Source: Taenia hydatigena (lineage: Eukaryota > Platyhelminthes > Cestoda > Cyclophyllidea > Taeniidae). From it: a DNA stretch of 64,000 nucleotides. Below, in pieces: positions 21,859 through 34,435 of the stretch; within the stretch, counting starts at the first letter, position 1; every line of letters begins with the position of its first letter. The position numbers and the translations under genes are program-made. The stretch is taken from contig JADWOT020000002.1 in assembly GCA_036345935.2 (NCBI GenBank), positions 992,001-1,056,000 of the forward strand, written 5' to 3'. The notes beneath the pieces are model-generated. The model did not search any database. It had not been told where the DNA came from and saw only the letters and a list, made by a program, of their open reading frames with translations.

Positions 21859-24165
21859 CACCTTGAATTGTTTTACCAAATCACAGAGTTTATACTTGGC
21901 GTTCGACTTGTTTGAGAGGAGAACAAATTGATCCAATCGGGTTGTAATTGCATGCGAAATTGTTGGAGTGGGACTTGAGATAACGTATTCCACTTTGCAT
22001 TCACTGCTTGCACCAATGTTTGTAAATATCCTCTCCTAGCCATTAGTTGCACTTCGACTCTAAAATAATGCAAAACACAATGCCAAGTAAGTGAGTGTTG
22101 AATCAAGTGCAGTTGATGCACAAGGTTTGGCAACGTCAAATCATTCGAAGTAGTTGGAATCATGCATTCAGCACATAGTTAGAGTAAGACAGTTGTCTTA
22201 ACATCCAAACAGCATCGTCCAAGGCGAGACGACGCAGCCAGGCGCCCAAGATCAAACTAGAGAAAAGGTGAAGGAGAAAGAACGCGCCTCAGCGACGGCA
22301 ATTGCACATCAGCAGAAGTGACACCATGATTATGCAACCCGAAGGCAAACGGGTAAACTGGGAAATGCCTTAACGCTAAATCGAGCGCGTGATAAGACGG
22401 GTTCATCACGTCACATCAGTGCTGCAAATGATCCTTTCCGCAAAAGTACCACGCGTTTGCAAGATCAAATTCACATTACCGCATCGGGGTGATTACGTGG
22501 GTAGTGGGTAGGACGAATAACAGTTAATCAGGGCAATATTTTTCACACTGCCTGTCCAACGAACCACCTTGGTGCTCGGAATGACATGGAGGCAATGTAA
22601 CACGTTCCCACCCATCAATGTCCTAATATCCTCAACGTTGTCTCAGGTCTACTTACTGTATCCACACAACGCAAGTGTTCATAAAAGGTACTGGGCACTA
22701 ATTTGTCGCGGAAGTCTAACACGAATAAATTAAACGACGACAATGACCGTTTGCTCACGGATATTTTTGAGGGCTTGATGCTCCACTGATTCATTTCACA
22801 CAATTATTCCGAAACTTGCTGCAGCTAATCTCTTCGAAGGAAGTGGAAAGTGCAAAACATGCATGGTGAAGACATTATCGTATGCAAGCCAAGTTCACGA
22901 TGTGGATTCCTTTGTGCACCATTCCACCTGTCACAACAAACGCTAAAGGCAACTTCTGGGATTCTGTCAGAACAATCAGATATGAAAAAGTGGCCCTAGC
23001 GCTAAGACAGTTAACACCGAAATTGGCACGGTTGTGTAGACTAAGCCGTATTCTTTCTCCTTTCCTTCCAATTCCTTGGGACCATTCATGCGTTCAGAGC
23101 AGTACAACCTGCCGTCCACAAATGTTGCTCTCACTAGGCTAAGAAGAACGAGTCACTCGACGACACGTCCAGATCGAGGCTGGTCGAAGTGCCAGATCTA
23201 AATGCTGACAAATCACAAGCACATCATGCAATGCTACTTTGTAACAAGGGGAAAAACACAATGCAGCGCCAGCAGTAGTGGCCTTTAGCAATGGACGGTT
23301 AAGTGAATAAAAGGGAGTTCACATCATCCCCTCTGTGAGTGCATTTAGTTGGGATTATGATAAACGCATGTAACACTTTGGAGCCACAGCCAAAATGCTA
23401 AACGGTTTGCTCACTCCAAGTCACTGAGCGCTCACCTACTCATACGTTGTGAGTAAATGTCCCTTAACTCCACTTGCTTGTTCATTTCACTGCACAGTGG
23501 GAGCCAATATTTGGTCCATCGAGCATCCATCATCCATCATTCAAAGCTGTCCGATATTCCACATGGCGTGAACAGAGCTGATTTTTGATGGCGTTTCGCT
23601 GGCTTTGCATTAAAAACTCGTTTGAAACATTTTTAGGAAGTTCCAATCACAACCTGCTCTTACTCTTACGTTCAGGCATGATTTCCATCAAAGGGTTGAA
23701 GCATGTTGTCCAACTGAGCTGTACCTGCATGCCTGTCACAGGCTGTAGTGATAATTCAGCACGACAATGCATTCTCTGCCGCGTCGCTTCTAAATATCTC
23801 CATTTGTTTGGGCTGTAAATAACCTTTTATTCAAAGCAAATGACCCAGGATGCTGTGTCAGTGATATTGGTAAGCTGACCGGTTTTATGTGGTCAACAGC
23901 CACGATTTCGTTGGCATGTTACCACTCCCACATTGCACAGAAGGAGAGCGTCTGCCGTCAGTCACCGGATCATCGTGACCTCACTGATGGTGGATTATTA
24001 AACCAACGCTGGCCTTCTACAATTCACCTCCAACTTAGGTTTGTAAGATGAACACTAATAAAAATGCGACAAGATCGTGACTAATCCAAGTCAATCATGA
24101 GTAGGTGACAACCACGCCTATGCAATCAGTACCTTTCAATACAGTCTTGGGACAAGTTGTCTCCC
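21859..24165 (+). repeat. 3' flank of kelch copy B (block K)
   Basis: Matches 1638-3704 with small indels, for example about 22 bp missing near 22081 and about 220 bp extra at 22637-22860. No confident gene apart from the exon-like stretch on the minus strand listed separately. Confidence 0.6.
22657..22794 (-). other. exon-like open stretch, 46 codons, before a consensus 5' splice site
   Basis: Reads MNQWSIKPSK ... FYEHLRCVDT from ATG 22794 and runs in phase 0 into GTAAGT (donor at 22656), like exon 1 of the kelch gene, which also ends in phase 0 after a Thr. It contains DFR as kelch exon 1 does (FCDFREQE versus VLDFRDKL), but the similarity is weak. It is antisense to the kelch gene, conserved in copy C with several replacements, and deleted from copy A. 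It may be the first exon of a divergent neighbour gene or chance. I found no matching second exon. Confidence 0.25.
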
Positions 24166-25230
24166 TCTGCAATTAAATGTGCATCGTGCATTTTTGAGGT
24201 TGACAGAGCATACCTCAGCGAAATTGCGCACTTACCTTCCACGTCAACGAGGTATCAGTTAATCGCCTTTAAGTAGAGCTACTTGTTCATGCTTTGAATC
24301 AACAATTCGTTTTCAGCAATGAAACTTCCATATCCATTCCGCCTTGTCAACTCCTTATATCGATGTTGCTCAGTCGTCCATCGTGAGTCGGACACACAGA
24401 TCCTCCCCCATCCAATGTGTTCTCTTCTATCCTTCGTTAGTAGTGCCGAAGAACGAGGTTTGGGGGTTAACTGAAGTTGTCCTGGTGATAGGTTAGGCAG
24501 GTGGATAGGTGGGAAGTTATTAAAATAAGGAAGGAATGATACTGTAGTGAATAAGGCTCTATTTTTTGGAAGACAAGCTGAGGAAGAGAATTTGCCAAAC
24601 ACTTGGCTTCACATAGTGTCATGCTCTTCTCCTCCCTCTTTTCTCTCCTCACAAGCAACCGAAAACTCGACACCACAAGGCAGGACTGAACCCAACGATT
24701 CCCCTTGATATCAACTTCTAATCCCTTATTCCGCGCCTACTCTTCCAAAAATTACTAATGGCTATGGAGCTACATCGAGAGCAACGCAGAAAACACGACC
24801 CAAGTAGCACCAGTGATTATTCCACATGCGAAATCACGCTAACTGCAATTAGTTAATCCGAAGAGTCTATCCCTTCCCTGGAGACGTCTCAATGCCTAGA
24901 CGCAGATTTAGCTGACAAAGACCTAAATATGCTAGGCGAGCTAAATGCTTCTGAAATATTTAGCTAGTAACTTCTCATTAGAGGGCGAATTTGTAAGAGT
25001 GAAAGCAATCTCGTGATGTATACCTCTTGTATTGCAATGGCGCAATGATGTATAGAGTGACAGCAAAAGAACTTTTTTATCTGTGTGAGGTCAATGCACA
25101 TCAAATCAGCACCGGGTAAAGTTATTGCGTGCGGCCTCATCTCCCTACTTGGCAGTCGAGTGACTCCCCACGCTGTCATCGCGAGGACAAAGGGAAAGAG
25201 TGACTGACATGCATGCAAGAGCAAAACACA
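24166..25230 (-). repeat. block Y, truncated copy downstream of kelch B
   Basis: Near-identical to 3705-4770 with a few indels around 24420-24480. It marks the right end of the B/C inverted repeat; beyond about 25230, B and C no longer match. Confidence 0.6.
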
Positions 25231-26810
25231 ATGGACTCACAATCACCTCCATTCCTCATGCCTTCCCACTTGCTCCCTCACTCTCCCTTCATTCTTTTCC
25301 TCTTCATATTTTCTTTTGCATCCACTTTTCTTGCAACATCCTTTACTTCCTTCTTTCCTTCTTCCCTCCTTTTACTCAACAACTGCTTTTCCACGGATAG
25401 GCACTAAATTTACCTCCACCACATTCATGCATTCTAGCCTTATATTCTTCACTTCTCTTTTTTCCCTTCCATCATTTCTACGTGCAGTGCTGCTATCTTA
25501 TTTACCTTCTTCTATTTTTATTCCGATTTACCTATCTAGTTTTTTTACTTTCCATAGCGAAACTAGTCTCACGATTATTTCTTTGCCCTGCACACCCCGT
25601 ATCCTATAAGAGGGCTCAATGCTTCCTCTTTCAACAATGCTCCCAGCTACATGAAGTCTGTTCCCTCAAATCACTTTCCTACCATCAAATATGTGTGACA
25701 CGCTTTCGTTCACGCTTCTTTACGCTCCTCTTAATTCTATTGTTAATATCCCTGCAACATTCCGTTACTTTCATCCTACCTTCATTCAATTACCATCAGT
25801 GTATTATTCGACCTTTATTTCGACTCTACCGCCTATCAAATAAGCAATCAATTTTTTATTTAAGCGCTAATGTTTCACATTGAAATTGTTTGCTTTCCGT
25901 CTCATTGCAACACATGTGTGGCACACACACACACAAACATTTTCCTACTTTGCCGTTTCCTCTTCAAAACCTTACCACTGCTACTGTTAATTTAAGACTC
26001 ATTCACTCCATCCAGCATTATTCATTTCATTTTCCTCCTCCTCTTCCTCCCCACCCATCTCGCATCCTCCCCATTAACAGGGGCAGACACTCGCCTTCCA
26101 TACACTGCAGTCCCCTCCTCCTCCTTTCATCCATTCAGTCATCATCACAGGCGTCTTATTTTCTCCTTTATTCCCCTTACTTTTTTTCACCCAGACAAGT
26201 TAGCAAGAGCAGTTCTCGTTCGATGATGAGAAAAGAAGGGCGAGCAACAACAGCTCTAGTAGGGTCTACCTGCTCACCTCCCATGTCCATGCAAACTCAA
26301 CCACCTACACTTCCTAGCGTTCCTTAGGATTTACCTTTCTCCCCACACTTCCTCTCTTCGTTGCGCATTCCTTGCACAGATTTAAGCCATTGTGCTTTAG
26401 TCGAACCCTTTCTTTCTTATCCTACCTCTCACCTCCCTTCTCCTACTTACGCATTCCTGGTAGTAAAAGTAGTAAGCACCCAGTTTCCATTCCTCCATCT
26501 TCTCCTCTTTCCAACGACATCCGTCCCCACTGACTAAGACAGACCCTCGCCTTTCCTTAAAGTCATCCCTTTTTTCCTTCTTCCGCTTATTTCTCCTGTT
26601 CTTACTCCCTTTCTTCACCATCCAGTTACCAAGAGGAGTTAACTGGCACGAACAGGTCATGTGGACAGGTAGGTATCGAGAGCGCTTCACTCACTACCAC
26701 CTCCTCTGTTCCCTACGCAGTATTTACTCACTCGCTCCCCTCCTGCTTACTCGCTCGCACCACACCCGATCCGTCCGTCAATCATTGGTTGGTCGACCGG
26801 TTTGCGGGTG
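25231..26810 (+). repeat. block P, copy 2
   Basis: Direct copy of 4771-6276 with a shorter CTC tract near 26115 and an extra segment of about 70 bp at 26452-26520. Ser/Pro/Leu-rich frames are not genes. Confidence 0.65.
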
Positions 26811-26868
26811 GTTGGATGGATGGATGGATGGATGAGTGGATGGGTGGGTGGGTGGGTGGGTGGATGTG
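26811..26868 (+). repeat. (GGAT)n/(GGGT)n tract
   Basis: Longer version of the tract at 6277-6326, leading into X copy 3. Confidence 0.85.
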
Positions 26869-26988
26869 GATGAAGTGCGTGCGGCTGTGCTAAACCACCT
26901 GGTTGATCCTGCCCAAACACGCTATGGTGTCAGCTGGCGCTGATGAAGACACTACAATAAAGTGATGCCACTGGTGGGCTCGTGGGTG
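26869..26988 (+). repeat. block X core, copy 3
   Basis: Direct copy; 17-mer at 26897-26913. Practically identical to copy 1, as is the sequence around it. Confidence 0.7.
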
Positions 26989-28333
26989 AATCACACGAAT
27001 TCCTACACACTGGATGAAGATTGATGATGTTAGAAAGTATGATGACTTCGATATTCTGTGAGCAATATGTTGTAGTGGTGGTTTAGGAAGTAAATCCCCC
27101 GCGTTTTGACGAATGAAGCAATGGGATGTGCAAAGATGGTATGCGGTGTGAGGGAGCTTGAGTTTGTTGTGGCTGCTATTACTAAGTGCTAATGCTGCAG
27201 TCTTGATGAAAGTGCACTATAGTAGCATAAGTGCATTGCGGAGCGTGATACTACTGTGGAGCCAGTCAGTAGGGGATGAGAATGCTAGTGATCGGAAGAG
27301 GTTTAGTGGCAACAAGAGAAATGGTGCGAATGGTGTTGTGTGGACAATGTGTTGCGTTAGTGAATGGGTGGGTACTTCTGTCAAGTCCTGACACACCAAG
27401 CAAGGAAGCGAAGAGAATCGCGAGGGAAGCAAGGTGGTGGCAGGTAGCGTAAAGAATGTTAAGTGTGCGCGAAATCTTGTGGTCTGTAATAATGCAGCTC
27501 AGACTATATGTGCAAGCTGCAAATATTTGACTGGTCCTACAAGGGCCAAGATGGAAAGCTAAGCCAAGCATGGTGGAGATGGAGTAAGGAGTGCAAGACT
27601 ACTGTTGTCTGAAAACGCAGCAATCTTCTGAATAGCCAACCAGCACCAAGCAAACTGACACGAAGCAGGCCATGCTCCGCCAGGCTAAGGTAAGGCAAGC
27701 AGAAGAGTGCTAACGTCACCAGGGTAGGCTTTCTCGCACGACGTGAGGAGGGCGATCGTCAGGTTTCAACTTGTATGCTTGTCACCTTATCATTCTGTGT
27801 TAATAGAGAACAGTGCGACGATTTGAAGGCAGTGAGATTGCAGAATTGGGCCTTTTCTGACCATTTCGAGCACACTTTGACAACGGAAAATTCAGAACAA
27901 GCAAATAAATATATTTTAGGACGAATTATTGGACGTCGACAGTGTTGACCCCAGCAGCACAATATGGACGGAAAGAAGATACAAAAGTGAAGGATAAATA
28001 TATGAAGACATTTGGATTAATGAGATGTAAATGTGAAATTCGCTATATTCAACCAGTTTAACAGATGTCAATTAACAAACATTTATGAAATTTCCTCCAC
28101 ATTTATCTTTTCCACTTCAGCGCTATTTAGTCAAGATGTATATTTATGGGATGTCTGTTGCATAATGCACAGGCAAGCGACTATTTAACGCAACTTTATT
28201 TAAACAAAACGCGTCAAATCTCATTCATGCAAAAGACCGTTTGCCGAAACAACCAACTTTGATCCACAGCATACCTGGAGCAAAAATAACAATTTGAGAG
28301 ACAGGAATTATTGCTTAACTCATTATCAACACA
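26989..28333 (+). repeat. block Z, copy 2
   Basis: Differs from 6446-7790 at only a handful of bases. This makes it one of the most recent parts of the A/B duplication. Confidence 0.6.
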
Positions 28334-29373
28334 AAATGCCTAGTCTTACATCCTGAAGCTAAATGCAATGCCCACAACCCATCTATTTGCCTCACTTAAC
28401 CTAAAATGCGTAGTATTTTGCCATGTCGTTAAGAGCATGCCTTCACTTGACAACCGAGATGGTGCTTGTACACGACAGTGGTGCGCATTTGGAGAGCGAC
28501 ACTGCCGATGGGCTGGGGACTGAAAGAAGCTTCGTGGTAGTGATAGCGATACTGTGTGGCGAATGTGTGGTGAAGGTAAACAAGTGGGTACATTTGCCAA
28601 ATCTAAATGCATTAAGCCTGGAGGTAAAGCAGATGGTGAGATAAGCAAGGCGGTGAGAGGCAGAGGTTTGGAAATTATGCTTGCGACGAAATCAGTATCC
28701 GATTTCTTCCATGTGAATTGGTCACGGTTAGCATTGATATAGCTCGGGCTGTGAATAAGAACTGACATTGTTTGACTGAACCTACACGGGCTGTGAGGAA
28801 GGGCGAAGGCAGGCATAGAGTAAAAGTAGGTGAAGTAGAGGGCACTGGCGCACTATTAGTTGGCATCGTAACGGTTGTCTAGCTAGAAAACACGCATCGA
28901 GCTCAACAAATCTAGGCTAGGATTTGCTACGTCAGGCTTTCCATGCTATGCAAAGACAAGCTAAGCCACGCCAAGTCTTTGGCCATCGTGTCACGCCACT
29001 TTGGCCACTTTGGCACTCAATGCGGCCCATAAAATGCAGCAGAATGTGACCCTGTCTCTGCACGTTCGCCAATGCACTACTCCGAATTTTCGACTCCGTG
29101 CATGAGGCTGCAATTAGAGGCCTTCCCTCCCACTCTCACTGCCTTCGTTGCTGTCACCTCTCTCCACGACATTGTAGACCACGCACATGGGAGGGAAACT
29201 ATTGTTCCGCTTTTAAATGCATAGGGTGCAGACAGATGGCTCCCTCCTACCCCGTTCTACTCACAGGCATGGGGTTGACGGGCGGCACGACAGTGCAAGA
29301 GAGAAGGAATCGCTCCCAATATTTTCACACAATATTGTTTGCCGTGTCCTCGTTCGCTTCGTGATTTTACCAA
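28334..29373 (+). repeat. block M, copy 2
   Basis: Ends the A/B direct duplication: up to about 29373 it follows copy A, then block Y follows instead of block D. The break lies just after TTTTACCAA(G/A)ACT. Confidence 0.55.
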
Positions 29374-31160
29374 AACTGTACTGATTGATTTGTTGCGCAT
29401 TTGTTTTCTGCGTTTCTTCTTATTCTGATGGTTGGTTTACTAACAAGTGAGGTCAAAGGATTGTTAAAAGTGAGTGTCTCGTCTTTTGCAACTGGTTGCA
29501 ACGCCTGCGCGCGTTTATACGTGTTGATTTCAGCTAACGCATGGTATAATGTGATGGAAGAACTGTCGATTAGACGCGTTTGCTCTTCTTTGCATCGGTT
29601 TTCGGTGTGCTTGTGATGCTTTGATTAGTTGGAAGAGTGGATTTATTCGTGCTCTCTCAGAAATATGGTGCTGGTAATTGTGTCCTCACTTTTACAAAGA
29701 AGACACGGCTTCTACGCTTTTCGTTAGCACACATACGCGTGGTGTGTGTTCCATATCACCGAATCATTGTTAGCACGACTATTGTCGGCATTGAAGGCAA
29801 TAAAGGTGGTGAAGGACGGTTGTGCCTACTGGCTACGGAGAAGGGATAGACTCGTTGGACCAACTAACTACAGTTGGCGTGATTTTGCAGGTGGAACAAT
29901 CACTGGTGCTACTTGGGTCGTGTTTTCCGTGTTGCTTTTGATGTGGCCTCATAGCCATTAGTAAATTTTGGTAGAGTAAGCGCGGACTAAGTGCCAGAAG
30001 TTGATATCAAGGGGAATCGTTGGGTTCAGTCCTGCCTTGTGGTGTCGAGTTTTCGGTTGCTTGTGAGGAGGAAAAAGAGAAAGAAGAAGAGCATGACACT
30101 ATGTAAAGCCAAGTACTTGGCAAGTTCTCTTTCTCAGCTTGACTTCCAAAAATGGAGCCTTATTCACTACAGCATCATTCTTTCCTTTTTTTAATAACTT
30201 TACACCTATCCACCTCTTTAACATATCGCCAGGACAACTTTAGTCAATCCCCAACCCCATTCTTCAGCGCAAGGAACGAAGGATAGAAGAGAACACAATG
30301 GATAGGGGAGTATCTGTGTGTGTGGTGCTTTGACTGCGTACTCGGATTTTCTCTGACAAGTCTAGATGAAATGGACGTTATCTTACACAATAGTAGTAAT
30401 ATGGAGCACAAGAGTTGAAGGGACGCAAAGGAATAAGCGTCATTACCTTTACCATTCAAATTTTCATCATTCGTAGCCTTTTGAATCACGTAGCCATTGT
30501 CGACTGGAGTTAGTGGTTGACCAAAGTGATGGAGGAGGCGTTGCCGTCTGAGAAAAGCGGTTTACACTTAACCAATACAGCTCACAGCCTCGCTGATGTG
30601 GTGATTGCCATGGGATTACTCTCTTCTGATTTGGTCGTTCCAGCTCAATCCTCTCTTGACACAAACAAGGAGGACTGCCACTAGTGCGCAAAGAAGGGTT
30701 TGTTGTGAATAGCAATGGAGGATTTTGATAGACCAAATAAGTGAAACTTTGATCTGGCCCTAACTTAAGGAGAGGCAGCAAGGCTGACGTTGAATGGAGG
30801 AATTCGAAATTTTACACAAGCTTGTCAGCGGCGTTTGTTGGTGCAGAAAATAGGCATCACCCTTGACTGGTCCAAAGGGGTCATACTGCAAATGCATTAG
30901 TTTGATTTAATTGAGTAAGTAGGTGCATGTATGCGACACACCATTAGACACAAAAATGAAGGGTTCGATAAGTGCGAAACCTTCCACTTTAAGCCATAAT
31001 CTACTACTTGATACTCACAAACTCGTTTGTACTTGGACAGGAAATCACTCAGGAAGCATCCGGATTCACACGATGCATGCCCAAGCGGCAGAACCTTTAT
31101 AAAATAAAGCGAGCCGAGCAAATGATATATGAGTGTTTACGTGGGAGACACCTATTGCCA
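29374..31160 (+). repeat. block Y, long copy 1
   Basis: Starts at a sharp junction with block M (GACT/ACTGTACTG ... TTGTTGCGC) and ends near 31160 with CCTATTGCCAAAGAAACAGA. It matches 57465-58980 inverted and 45559-47675 directly. It lacks about 240 bp that Y copy 45559 has (around 46570-46810). No terminal inverted repeats, no long terminal repeats and no transposase or reverse transcriptase frame are visible, so it is called an interspersed repeat of unknown class. Confidence 0.6.
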
Positions 31161-31583
31161 AAGAAACAGACTTAAGCTATTGCACTTTAGTTGAACCCTT
31201 TCTTTCTTATCCTACCTGTCACCTCCCTTCTCCTACTTACGCCCTACAAGTAGTAAAATTAATTAGCTCCCCCTTTCCATTCTTTCATCTTTTCCTCTCC
31301 CCAACGCCATTCAGTCATCATGGCTGACGTCTCATTTCTCCTCTTCTTACTCCCCTTCTTCACCAACCGGATAACAAGAAGAGTTAGCTGGCACGAACAG
31401 GCCATGTGAACAGGTAGGTAGCGAGAACGTTTTACTCACCACCGCCTTCTCTGTTCTTTACGCAGTATTTACTCGCTCGCCTTCCTCCTGCTTACTCGCT
31501 TGAACCACATCCAATCCGTCCGTCAATCATTGGCTGGGTGTTTAATTGATGGATGGATGAGTAGATGGATGAATGTGGATGTG

Positions 31584-31704
31584 GATGAAGTGCGTGCGGC
31601 TGTGCTAAACCACCTGGTTGATCCTGCCGAAAAACGCTGTGGTGTCAGGTGGCGCTGATGAAGACATTACAATAAAGTAATGCCACTGATGGGTCCGTAA
31701 GTGG
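31584..31704 (+). repeat. block X core, copy 4
   Basis: 17-mer at 31612-31628. Here the small hairpin stem is perfect (CATTAC/GTAATG around AATAAA), whereas copy 1 has one mismatch and one G-T pair. A second pairing CCACCTG/CAGGTGG is also perfect here. Flanks differ from copies 1-3, so the core is better conserved than its surroundings. Confidence 0.7.
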
Positions 31705-31719
31705 ATCACATGACTGATC

Positions 31720-33690
31720 TCTCTTTCCTATGTTGCTCTTTTCGTCCACATTGTGTTGTCATTGGTGATGCAATATTTTGTCTACAGGTGGTTTTTTAAC
31801 TAAGTTGACACGACTTATCAACTACTGCCTACGCTAAAATTAACTTGCATCTTTTTATCGGTTTATTCATTTTTGATGCTCCTGTGAATTTAGTTAATGG
31901 CACTGACACATCAAATAACCCCATCAGTATAATCTAGGAGCCCATATTGATTGCATGCATAGTTGTCTGAACGGTAGTGACGCAATTCTAACGAATGATT
32001 TTTGGGTCGATCTGCCTTCTTCTGCGGAGATATTTTCTGATTTAATGACCTATTTGCAATTTGATCGGTTCGGGTGGCTTGACTTTGGTTCAGAATATCT
32101 AGACCCAAGGTTATTCCACAGCTCGCACACGCAGACGCACTTCTGCTCCTCCTAATTTCCCTTACGGCCTCTCCCATATCCCACCCATTCGCCCACGCAT
32201 CCACCCACACGCATTCACCTACTACTACCACTACTACTACTACTACTACCTGTACTCATTACTCACCCACTCTCACCACCACACATGCGTATTTGGCTGC
32301 CTTCTCTCTGCCGCTCCTCTATACCTTAGTTGCCCCTCTCTTTAAACACCATTCATCTGGTAAATTTACATTTAACATCCCTCCATGCATTCGATCTTCC
32401 GACCATTTACACTTTTTCTTTCCATGCACCTCTCCCATTCCAGCACCGCCACCACCGCAACTACCTATAATCTACTAGCGGATGCCCTACTACTCCTATC
32501 TCCACCCATTCAGCTTTCATTCTCCCTTTTCTTTTTTCCTCTTTTTATTCACTATTTACATTTTATTTGTTTCATTACTTTCCTTCCCCTATAAATGATT
32601 CATTCTACTTCTCTTCTACTTTCCTTCTCTCTTTCTCACCTTTTCTTCGTTCATTTATCTAACAACCTACTTTAATTGGCAACCTCCCAGTCATTCTAGC
32701 CATATTACTCAATGCACGCACAAACTCTCTCCGGATCCTTTTCATACATCTCCACCACCGGCAGCAATATTTACATCTTACTATTGGATCTACCGACCCC
32801 CTTCCCAACAATTGCTTATAGAACGCTAAGAGACGTTCTTCCCCTCTGCCTGTTCCACTTCTGTTACATGTGCCTTCGCCTCTCTCCCTCGCACCCCATC
32901 TCACTATTTCTTCCCACCACCCTCCTACCTTCATTGCTTGTGCAACGTTCCTTACCTCACTCTTCTTTCCTTCTTTCATTCCCACCAAATACTGTTCCAT
33001 TGATAAGCACTGAATTTACTTCCACTGCACTCATGCATTATCGTCTTCTTTCTTTCACGTTTTCTTCCTTCCATTTCTACATTCTTTGCAGGCATCTCCT
33101 TTTCCTTTTCCACACATTTTTATTCCCATTTACGAGTTGCTAACAGTAAACAAGGACTTTCCATTTCAGCGCTAAGCTAGGCTCCCCACTCTCCCTCCTT
33201 CTCCTATCATTATTTCTGTGTCTTATCGCCTACTTATAAAGCAGGCTCATTGTTTCCATTCGAAGGCTACTCATGAATTCATTAAGCCTATAATCTCATT
33301 TCATCTTTTACCGTCGCATGTGCATGACAAACATATAGTCACGTCCATTTTACCTATTATCCATCTCCATTATCATTATTCCTCAAGCAGATTTTCATTT
33401 CATTGTTTTCATATAATTAATCATAAGCAGTGCATTTTTTTCACTTCCTCATTCATTTCTTCTTTCCAAGGCATACTTTACCAATTTTACCATTTCCTAT
33501 TCAAAATCTAACCATTGCTAGTATTAGTTATAGACTCGTGCATGGATGCGCCTATGCACATGCTCAGATAAAGCCTCTCCTTCTTTCCACTCACCTCATT
33601 GTGGTGCATAAGGACTTATCTAAACCAGTTTCAGCAGACTCAACCTCATATATCTTCACAAGTGCACAATACAACACAGAAGACCCTACC
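31720..33690 (-). repeat. block D, copy 2 (inverted, pyrimidine-rich on +)
   Basis: Inverted partner of 54506-56930, lacking about 0.5 kb that corresponds to roughly 54625-55120. It contains a (CTA)n tract at 32219-32249. Low-complexity open frames here are not genes. Confidence 0.55.
32219..32249 (+). repeat. (CTA)n microsatellite
   Basis: About ten CTA triplets with one interruption. The inverted copy at about 56401-56422 is (GTA)n and shorter. Confidence 0.85.
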
Positions 33691-34435
33691 AGATTTGGCA
33701 AAATCACAAAGCAAGTAGGGTCACGGCAAACAATATTGTGTGAAAGTATTGAGCGCGTTTCCTTCCTTCTTGCACCATCGTGCCGCTCGTCAACCCCATG
33801 CCTGTGAGTGGATGCATCCTATGCATCCCAAAGCGTAGCACTAATTTCCCTCCCATGCGCGTGGTCTGCAATATCGTGGAGAGGGTTGCCAACGACGGAG
33901 GCAGTGAGAGTGGGAGAGAAGGCCTCTAATTACAGCCTTATACACGGAGTCAAAACTCGGAGTGGTGCATTGGCGAAAGTGCTGAGGCAGGGTCACATTC
34001 TGCTGCATTTTATGAGCCGCATTGAATGCCACCTTGAATAAAACGCCTCTACTCTATTCTTCCTTGTCAAAGTGGCGTGACACGATGGCTAAAGACTTGG
34101 TTTGGCTTAGCTTGCCTTCGCATGGCATGAAATAGCCTGACGTAGCAAATCCTAGCTTAGATTTGTTGATCTCGATGCGAGATGTCTAGCTAGACAACCG
34201 TTACAATACCAACCAATAGTGAGCCAGTGCCCTCTGCTTCACCCACTTTTCCTTTATGTCTACCTTCGCTCTTCCTCACGGCCCGTGTAGAACCAGTGAA
34301 ACAATGTCAGTTCTTATTCACAGCCCGAGCTATGTCATTACTAACCGCGAAAACTTCACATGGAAGAAATCGTATCCTGATTTCTTTGCAAACATAACTT
34401 CTCACCCACTACCTAACCATCGCTCTCCTCACGTT
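33690..34435 (-). repeat. block M, copy 3 (inverted, diverged, shortened)
   Basis: Recognised by AATGTCAGTTCTTATTCACA (34303-34322) and by the bell-wether segment with CCCATGCCTGTGAG near 33795-33808. Joined to block D' like copy 1. Confidence 0.5.

Noticed and set aside
25890..25935. CRISPR-like array from the regularly spaced short repeats
   Set aside because: The spacing is that of microsatellites and old duplicated blocks; there are no constant-length unique spacers and the genome is eukaryotic.
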